NCBI GenBank assembly: GCA_950097015.1
Contig: CATNEN010000004.1
Span: 248,001-312,000, forward strand
Reading direction: 5' to 3'
Source of the DNA: Macrostomum hystrix
Lineage: Eukaryota; Platyhelminthes; Macrostomidae
Length of the DNA: 64,000 nt
The stretch's first letter is position 1, and each line of letters begins with the position of its first letter. A program made the translations under genes and the position numbers. The notes under the pieces were generated by a model. The model ran no database searches. It worked only from the letters and a program-made list of their open reading frames with translations, and had not been told where the DNA came from. Positions 56,900-64,000 of the stretch are shown piece after piece.

Positions 56900-57240
56900 G
56901 CGGACTGGCCGCATACCCTGTTAAGGTCAAAGGGTGACACCTTTCCCTCAGAGCCGAAGCCAGAGGTACCTGATCACGCACAGGTGCACGAACGCTGCGG
57001 ACTGGCCGCATACCCTGTTAAGGTCAAAGGGTGACGCCTTTCCCTCAGAGCCGTAGCCAGAGGTACCTGATCACGCACAGGTGCACGAACGCTGCGGACT
57101 GGCCGCATACCCTGTTAAGGTCAAAGGGTGACACCTTTTCCTCAGAGCCGTAGCCAGAGGTACCTGAACACGCACAGGTGCACGAACGCTGCGGACTGGC
57201 CGCATACCCTGTTAAGGTCAAAGGGTGACACCTTTCCCTC
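56900..57240 (-). promoter_or_regulatory. LINE-B 5' UTR tandem monomers (four copies, 97 bp)
   Basis: The word gcggactgg recurs at 56900, 56997, 57094 and 57191, exactly 97 bp apart. Units are almost identical to those of copy A (about 3 differences per 97 bp in the pair compared by eye). Promoter role inferred from position. Confidence 0.85.
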
Positions 57241-58253
57241 CAACCGGGGCTAGAGGTACCCAGTTAGGCCGGAGGCCCTGGATGGGTCGTCCAGCGCTGT
57301 TGCCCATTCTGTCCGGCTGCCCTAGGGTCAGCCTTGAACACTCGCGGGACGTGTACCCATGGGTCAGCTGACGGGACAACGTGGAGAGGATTCCTTCACC
57401 CGGAGGCACAGGTCTCCTTTCTGCCAAACCTGCTCAAAAAACGACTGCAGGTGTGAGGCATCGCAGACCTTAGCCCGTAGGCCTGGTCTGACTCATACCA
57501 CACAGGCATTGTGTCCCGCCGGTGCGAGCTTCAGATTTAACAAGCAACATTACAATTTCGGCAACTGGCATTCAATTTCATACCGTCGCACAAGCTATTG
57601 TACTGTCTATGGTGAAAAGGGGGTTGAAGCGTGTAGAAATCTCATTCGATTTCGGCATTTTGCATTCAATTTCAACATGTATATTTTAGGTAGAACACAT
57701 AGCACATCAAACAGAACGGAGCGGAAAGAACACACAACGAAAACGAACACATCTTTTGTTTGACCAAATGTAATTGAAATGTACGCGACAGTCAAACCGC
57801 ATGTTCTCCGACAGATGCTTGCTTCTTGTCAGTTAATCGCCATTGATCTCCATCCTGGCCAGACACATGGGTACAAAGCTGAAGCAGTGGTTGTACCGTT
57901 CGCGACGACCTGATCGTATGATGGAATATGCAGTCGATCTGTTGATATTCATGAGTCTTGCAAGACTGACATATAGTCTTGCCCGCTCTCATGGGCATCA
58001 AGAAGGCGGGCTCTATCCCCGTTGGACACTCTTCCGTATGGCCCTCGGGCTTCCTCTTCTTCTTCCTCTTCTTCATCGCCCTCTTCTTCGAAGATTTCCT
58101 CGTCGAAGATTTCCTCGTCGATCATAGCCGCTGCTCAAGTGTGTCTTTGAGAGTGTGGTCGTGTAGAAAGCATACGTATCAGAAAGTTGGCTTCTGTGGG
58201 CATTCTCTTGTATGGTCTGTACATGTTGTATGGATGTGATTGGGATATCTATG

Positions 58254-58517
58254 GTTGAAATTGAATTCAAGATGCCGAAATCGAATGAGAGTCCTACACG
58301 CTACAACCCCCTCTTACCATAGACAGTACAATAGCTTTTGCTACGGTATGAAATTGAATGCCAGTTGCCGAAATTGTAATGTTGCTTGTTGAATCTGAAT
58401 GTGCGTTTGCTGAATTTGAATGTTTATTTGTCAAGCTAAATATAAACTGACGAATTTGATTGTCAGCTTGCCGAATTTGAATGCGAGTTTTGTTGAAATT
58501 TAACGGAAAAAAGGTGT
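58254..58517. repeat. Foldback-like element, right arm
   Basis: Reverse complement of the left arm, from caatttcaac at the inner edge to acaccttttttccg at the outer edge. Uninterrupted, so it records the ancestral arm sequence across the LINE insertion point. Confidence 0.85.
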
Positions 58518-59917
58518 ACATGAGTTAGCAGAATGGGCGATCCTCGCCTCCCTGCTGTGTCCAAGGAACTCTGTAGGAACAAAGTCAAGTCAGTTGTGAT
58601 GACATAATTTTTGTGCATAATAAACTCTTGTATTTCGATCGGAAACGAAACGAACGGTGTTAGTACGAGCGTATTGTGGCGTAGGCAGAATATTTTTTGC
58701 TTTTTAAAAACTGTAATATAGTTTCGGAAATTCAGACAAATTACTTAGCTATTCGATCCGAGGATTTGCCTTGTCAAACTAAACTAAGCTTCAAAGCACA
58801 TTATCAATTTCAAACAAAAATCCAACTTCTAGCTTAGTGAGTCTACGATTAAAGACAGATGAAATGGTTATACAAATAATTAGAAGCAGCGTCAAGGAAA
58901 TCATATTAACTGATCGACATTTAAAATAAGATTAGTTCAAATACCAAGTTTTTCTTTTCTCTGAAAATAAAAAAAACATATTCAAACAATCGCCTTGAAA
59001 ATCCAGAACATGGGCTAAAATTTTCCGCTCTATCCGATGAAACAACTTCCAGAATTCCTAAACGTCAGCATCTTCGAGATATTCAACGATTCTCGTCGGA
59101 CTGTCTGGTGGCTTCAACCACCAATTTAGGCATATTTTTTCTGCTCACAAATTTTCATCATGTAATTACATGTCGGCTATTAATTGTTAATTTTTAATTT
59201 TTAATTTTTCGAACGCATATGGATTTGCCATAGAGGTTACTTCAGAGCAATGTTAGTTATTCTTGTCACCAGGGTTTTCGACAAAAATTGCTGAATAAAT
59301 CGATGAATGGCGGAAAATGTTAATCTTTCACATTTGCAGTGCAGGTATTTGAAATACCCCGTGGTCCATTCACTGGGGGGGAGAATAGCCTGGACTTTCT
59401 ACTGGGAAAAAATGTATGAATATGTAGAGATAAAGACGGAATAAACTTGCAAAAAAACAAAAAATTAAGCACCTTATTAAAGGTTAAAACGGTTAGAAAA
59501 AATGTTAAAGAATGGTCCATATTGAGTAGTCGCTCTGGATTATAAAAAATGGTATCTGTTGGCCCATTCACACTGCCATCAAGCGAGGTCAGAATACACG
59601 TTGTACATTGTTTCTATGACGCTTCAAAAAAATTTCTATACCAATTGCGAATCATTTGATGGCGGTGTGAACAAGCTTTTACGTTCGTAGAGCGCCGGAT
59701 GATTTTGAACCTTGGTCACTTTGTCACAATGAGGACATTATTGAAAATCGTTTCGATTTTTTCTAGATCTTTATCATAAAAACAGGGATTTGTTTTGTGA
59801 GCAAATGTCTATGCAGATAGGCGTTTGTACTTAGTCTCAAATCTTTTAAAGGTAGGAAAGCATAGTTGGAGTACACAAGAAGCAAATTAGCAGGAACAAG
59901 CCTCCGAAATTTTGTAG
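58518..59917. other. Intergenic AT-rich DNA, no gene seen
   Basis: 1.4 kb, including a short (aatttttaattttt)n run near 59185. No supported gene. Confidence 0.5.
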
Positions 59918-59923
59918 TTTAAT
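59918..59923 (-). terminator. Variant polyadenylation signal ATTAAA of the TRP gene
   Basis: ATTAAA on the minus strand, 25 nt after the TAG stop at 59949-59951. It suggests a very short 3' UTR, as for Rab7. Confidence 0.4.
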
Positions 59924-59948
59924 CCTTTAAAGCGTTAGAATGAAGCAT

Positions 59949-62900
59949 CTATTCGATAGAGGACCCGTCTGCAGTCACAGATGCATCGCTGTTGGGTTCA
60001 ATATTTTCTTTTGCGCTTGTTGACTCGCCATCCGTACTCGTCTCAAGATCATCACTTGATGTCTCATCATCATTTGATTGAGATGACTCGTCAAATATTC
60101 GTGCTTGAGGCATGTACTGCGCATTAGTAATTGAATGATAAACATTACCAAGAGTTTCTTTGATTTCATCGATTTCTCTTTTAGTATTTTCGCAAGTGCT
60201 TGCGACATCTGCCAGTGCCTTGCTTACATGATTAATCCATTCGTTATTAGTTGTCAGAAACTGTCCAGCTAGTCTGGCATGACCAGCCAGAATTTCTTGG
60301 GTCTGGACTTGAAGAAGTGCCTTAATTGATTCTGTCTGTCTCACGTCGTCCGGATTCTGCAGTATGCTGCTTTCGCGCACCCAGGACTCTCTGACCTGCT
60401 CAGGCTGGACTGCGGTCGGATCACTCCCTGTTCTCCACTTGGGCCGCTCGCCATGGTCACCGTTGGAGGCCACAGTCGACGCCTCTGCCTGCTCCTCCGC
60501 TGAGTCCAAGAGGCTGAGTATGGGCGGACGCCACAGTTGATGGCGATGACGCCGCATGGTCTTCGCATGCAGCCTGGCAAACTCTTCTGGTAGTTCTGCT
60601 GGCTTGCTTTCGCTTGTGTTCCTCTGGCTGAGCTGTGTGAGGAGAAGGAAGAGAAAATTCTTGGACAATACGAGCTTAGTTGTGCAAAACGTCAAGAATT
60701 AAAAAACCACTGTTCTGACACGACCGCCTTACCTGATAGTGTTTGTATCGCTGAGAATAAACCAAAATGGCATTGAAGGCTCCAAAAATGGTAAACGGTG
60801 GCGCAAACCACGTCTTGTTGGCGAACTCCTGCAGCAGTTGGTACCTGCTGCGCCTCCAAATGGCCAGCGGCCTGGTTGCCATGCGAGTCACCGTCACGTT
60901 GAAAAGCGCGATGAGAAGATTCAGCATTACCACCCCGATTACGAGGAAGAAGATGAATAAAACAACATTCAGGAAGAAGTTCTGCCCACCGGAATTGGCG
61001 CAGTCGGTGGCGCTAGCGGTATGAGAACTGCAGGTCTCATACTCAACCTTCTCAAAAAAACCGGCGGTCAGATGCAATGGAATCGTGAAGATCCTACCGA
61101 AATTTCTTACCTCAACGTACTGCGAGTCGTCACTACGTATGGAAGTGCCCGGAAAAACTATGTTGAATACGAACACGCCAAACATTACATACATTACTAG
61201 CATTATAGCAAGGAACGGCAGAAGGTTGTGCCAGATGAGATCATGAAACATTGAAATCAGCGGGCCTATACTTCTAAAGTATCGTAGAAGACAAAAGGCC
61301 CTGAAGCACCACAAAACAAAGGAAACTGTCAGTGTTATCTGGCATCCGTAGACGATCTCCTCTTTTTCGCCTATTTCACTGCCTTCCGCAATGATGCGCT
61401 TCCAGATCAGCCCAACTAACATGGCTACAATGGCGAGAATATCGAAGACGTTAAAAACATCACGCAGGTAGTTTATTTTCAGCATCACCATATCAAACAC
61501 CTCTTGGAGCAAGAGAGAGATCAAATACCACCAGAAAATGTACTCTGGAACATGCCAATGAAAGTTGCGCCTGATGTCGATTATCCAAGCGGCAAAGGAC
61601 GTCAGGAAAAAAATGTATGCCAACGAATGCACCACAATCTTAGCTTTTACATTCAGTGAAGTGAAGCATCTGTACCTCCGACCAGCTGCCGGGTTATCCG
61701 CTCCTGTGCTGGGCTCTGACTGGTGGCACTCGCAGTTAAACCGCTTTAGTTCCTCATCAACAAAGTCAACCAGTAAGCAGGTCGCGTAGACTTCCTCGCA
61801 GTCATACAGCTCAATCATTTGCTTGATAGTGGCCTCCGATCTCTCCCACTGAGTTCGCTCCTTGGAACTGCAGCCTCCGATACATCTGAATCTTCCACTG
61901 TAGTTTAAACTCGGCTTGAAATAGCAGAATTTTCTCTCACTAGCCATAAAATCAAATATTATATTTCGCTCCTCGTCTCTTGCATCGGCGTACACGTGCT
62001 CAAAAGCGTTAATCAGCACACATTTCACCCTGTACTCCAGTGACCTTAGATGCGTGTCTTTTGCCTCGTAGCTGGTCTTCAAAGCTTGGATTTCGATTAG
62101 CACTCTAAGGCAAACTGGGATTAAGTCACTCTGGCGGGTGACTACAAAGTCAAAAAGTACCTGGACTCTGCGTAGATGTAGGACAATTTCAATGAAGTCA
62201 GGTTTTTGCTTTCCCCTGAATGCCTCTTCAAGACTCCCTATATTTGAGAGACCGTCGGCTTGAAGAAGGAGAGCAAATACTTCAGCCTCAACTGTAGGCG
62301 TTACTTTGAACCCTAGAGTCATGAGAGCGCGGAAGTGGTCGATCGAGTCCAGCCTGATGGCCTCCAGCAGCAGTGACACCTCTGGCCGCGTCCATTGATT
62401 ATAGTCAAGATTGGCGAGATGGAAGTCTGCATTTTCGCGCTTTTCTAACTGCTGCCTGGGGCTAGAAAAAGAGTCAAGCATTTGAGCAGCCTCTTGCTGA
62501 GTTGGCAACTGAACTCCTCGCCTGCCGGGATCAACGACGCTTTCAAACACATCGGGCTGGAAACTCTCCATAATTCTATCCAATGTCCTCTGGTGCCCAG
62601 CCCTACAGGCGAAGTCGTATGAGTTAAGCCCGTCATTTGTTTCATCTGCCATGGAAAACTTCTCCTCCAGCAAATAGCGTATATTCTGCTCATGGCCTCC
62701 CTCACAAGTAAAGTGCATAACGGTGCCACCTTGCTTCGGTCCGAAATCAACGGGTGAAAGGAGAAGATCGTACCATGAGCGATCGGAAACTGAGCACATC
62801 AACTCTTTAATTTCAATGTACGGATACCGACTGAAAAAATAGTTAATTGCATGAACTCTAGATGTGTTATAGAGCAACTTTTGCACCATGCTTTTCTCTC

Positions 62901-64000
62901 CGAAATGAAGGAAAATGTCTATAACCTGCCGCAGATTTATCATCGGCAACTCAGCAGCCTGGAAAAAGTTCTGATCGGCGCTATTTTCAGTGCAAGGATC
63001 AACGCCAGTCTTTATGAGCTGGAGCACCTCTCTAACAATCTCCTTCGCTGTGCAGTACAGCTGTTCGCTATCATTCTTGTCCCACAAAAACAGAGCATGC
63101 AGCAGTGTATTTCCAATCCGATCGCGTAGAATCCGCCTCTGCTCATCGCTCACCTCCTGCATGAGTCGAACATTCTTGCTGCCGAAAGCGAAGAAGGTCG
63201 AGTTTCTGAACTGGAGGTCTCGCTTTGCTGCTAGATATTTGAAGTTGTTGTCCTGAATCTCTTGCCTGATCACATCTGTCACATCGAAGCCGTATTTAGA
63301 GTTCCTGGCACTGAAATGAAGGCTTGAACGATGCTGATGATCAGTCTGTGAGAGGCCAGACAGCAGGCGTTCGTTATTGGAGTCCATTTTTAGTAGCTTC
63401 AGGAGCGACTGTATGCAACGACTGTTTTGATGCTGCAGAGCGAAGTGCAGTGGGGTTAATCCCGTCCAAGTCTCCACTCAGGAGGCTTTGTATCATACTT
63501 TTTAAAACATTATTTTCTGAACCATTCCTTTGCAGCCTCTTAAACAACCACTTAAGGTTGCGGCCGCCTGTGACTTTGTTCATTGCAACGTAGTGCAGGA
63601 CTGAGCGTTTTCGTTTGCAGGTCTCAAGCAACGCGTCGAAGTTGGGATTCTCGCCAAGCAGAGTCGCAAGCATGCTGGAGTCTCGCCTGTTCATGGCTCC
63701 GTAATGCAAGACAGTGCGACCCAGCGAGTCCTTGTCTGTGCCGCTGAAATTTAAGCCTCCGCTGCTCTCCATTTTTTGCTTGCCTGATGCCGCCTGGTAC
63801 TTTGCTGCCACGAGGCTTATTGACTTTCCCGTATTAGAAGCGCGCATGTCTATCGGAGGACCTTCCTCATTGCGCACCTGTGTTAGGATCTCTACAAAAA
63901 ACTCACGCTTGGCACAACGTTGCATGGCGGACTTTCCTGATTTAGTCTCCTTTAAGAAAAACTTTTTTTTCAGTGTTCTGACGGCTTGCTCGACAACACT
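59949..64000 (-). CDS. Ankyrin-repeat TRP channel with TRPM-like pore module (5' end outside window; frame broken)
   Basis: Minus strand: exon(s) from beyond 64000 to 60733 (donor GTAAGG), then a last exon 60632-59949 (acceptor tcacacag, phase 0). The N-terminus has ankyrin-like repeats from 64000 to about 62600 (GRTVLHYGAMNRRDSS, RSVLHYVAMNK, GLTPLHFALQHQNS, GTVMHFTCEGGHEQNIRYLL). A long linker follows, then six TM spans between about 61650 and 60890 (S4 with FRAFCLLRYFRSIGP; pore loop IPLHLTAGFFEKVE; S6 MLNLLIALFNVTV) and a TRP-box-like segment (WRRSRYQLLQEF, FAPPFTIF) typical of TRPM. The acidic C-terminus includes a probable coiled coil (ISKALADVAST region). At about 63478-63374 the frame shifts by one inside an ankyrin repeat with no intron to explain it: either a pseudogene mutation or an assembly error. 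Confidence 0.88.

Larger units (their letters stand above)
51287..57529 (-). mobile_element. APE/RT/RNase H LINE (copy B), nearly full length
   Basis: 6243 bp with the same plan as copy A: 5' leader (57529-57245), four 97-bp monomers, ORF1, ORF2 and a 3' end reading ctaagtcaa. The 12-bp duplication is exact. ORF2 is broken by local frameshifts near 52935-53005. Proteins of the two copies align along their lengths but differ at very many residues, while the 5' leaders are almost identical. Confidence 0.94.
51157..58517. mobile_element. Inverted-repeat (foldback-like) element, split by LINE-B
   Basis: The left arm is 51157-51286 plus 57542-57676 (265 bp once the LINE and one duplication copy are removed). 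The right arm is 58254-58517 (264 bp) and is its reverse complement with scattered mismatches. Arms contain degenerate short repeats (aatttcggcaa, aaattcgtcag, attcagcaaac, about 20-25 bp apart), like the arms of foldback/Galileo-type elements. The 577-bp centre (57677-58253) has an open minus-strand frame of 94 codons with some Cys/His but no known transposase. Outer duplication not found. Confidence 0.8.

Overview
The window is eukaryotic. Genes are split by GT-AG introns, the proteins are metazoan (ESRP/Fusilli splicing factor, roadblock dynein light chain, rhodopsin-like GPCR, Src-family kinase, Rab7, a TRP-type channel), and retrotransposons and minisatellites are very dense. The mix (very short UTRs, polypyrimidine-AG sites close to start codons, about twenty separate tandem arrays, intact APE-type LINEs) suggests a free-living flatworm of the Macrostomum kind. 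That assignment is an inference; no marker gene in the window proves it.

Layout. 1-7390 (+): the 3' part of an ESRP/Fusilli RNA-binding protein gene, four exons, with large minisatellites upstream and in introns 1 and 3. 7391-13190: mostly gene-poor AT-rich DNA, with the main exon of a DYNLRB (roadblock) dynein light chain (-) and a small terminal exon of a one-TM protein (-). 13190-15400: a decayed Gypsy LTR element (-). 17258-19005: a two-exon GPCR (-) beside a 21-bp minisatellite and a (CAGT)n tract. 19367-23703: four minisatellite fields. 23704-29886: a full-length APE/RT/RNase H LINE with both ORFs open (-), inserted inside a 17-bp CT-rich minisatellite. 31446-36465: two large minisatellite fields around an ankyrin/caspase-like gene remnant. 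37151-38971 (+): a two-exon Src-family tyrosine kinase with a polyglutamine insert in SH2. 39020-43960: four minisatellites. 44119-45128 (-): two-exon Rab7. 47351-49668 (+): a short Gypsy element with both LTRs, polypurine tract and target-site duplication but no protease or integrase. 50443-50742 (-): a tRNA-derived SINE with a 16-bp duplication. 51157-58517: an inverted-repeat (foldback-like) element whose left arm is split by a second LINE (51287-57529, -). 59949-64000 (-): an ankyrin-repeat TRP channel with a TRPM-like pore module, running off the right edge and carrying a reading-frame break.

The cellular genes are unrelated in function and share no operon-like arrangement. What links the window is repeat biology: almost every intron over 200 bp holds a private minisatellite of 16-34 bp period, and mobile elements have landed inside repeats and inside each other. 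The most notable signal is that the two LINEs have clearly diverged ORFs but nearly identical 5' UTRs built of 97-bp tandem monomers, which suggests 5' UTR exchange or strong constraint on the promoter unit.
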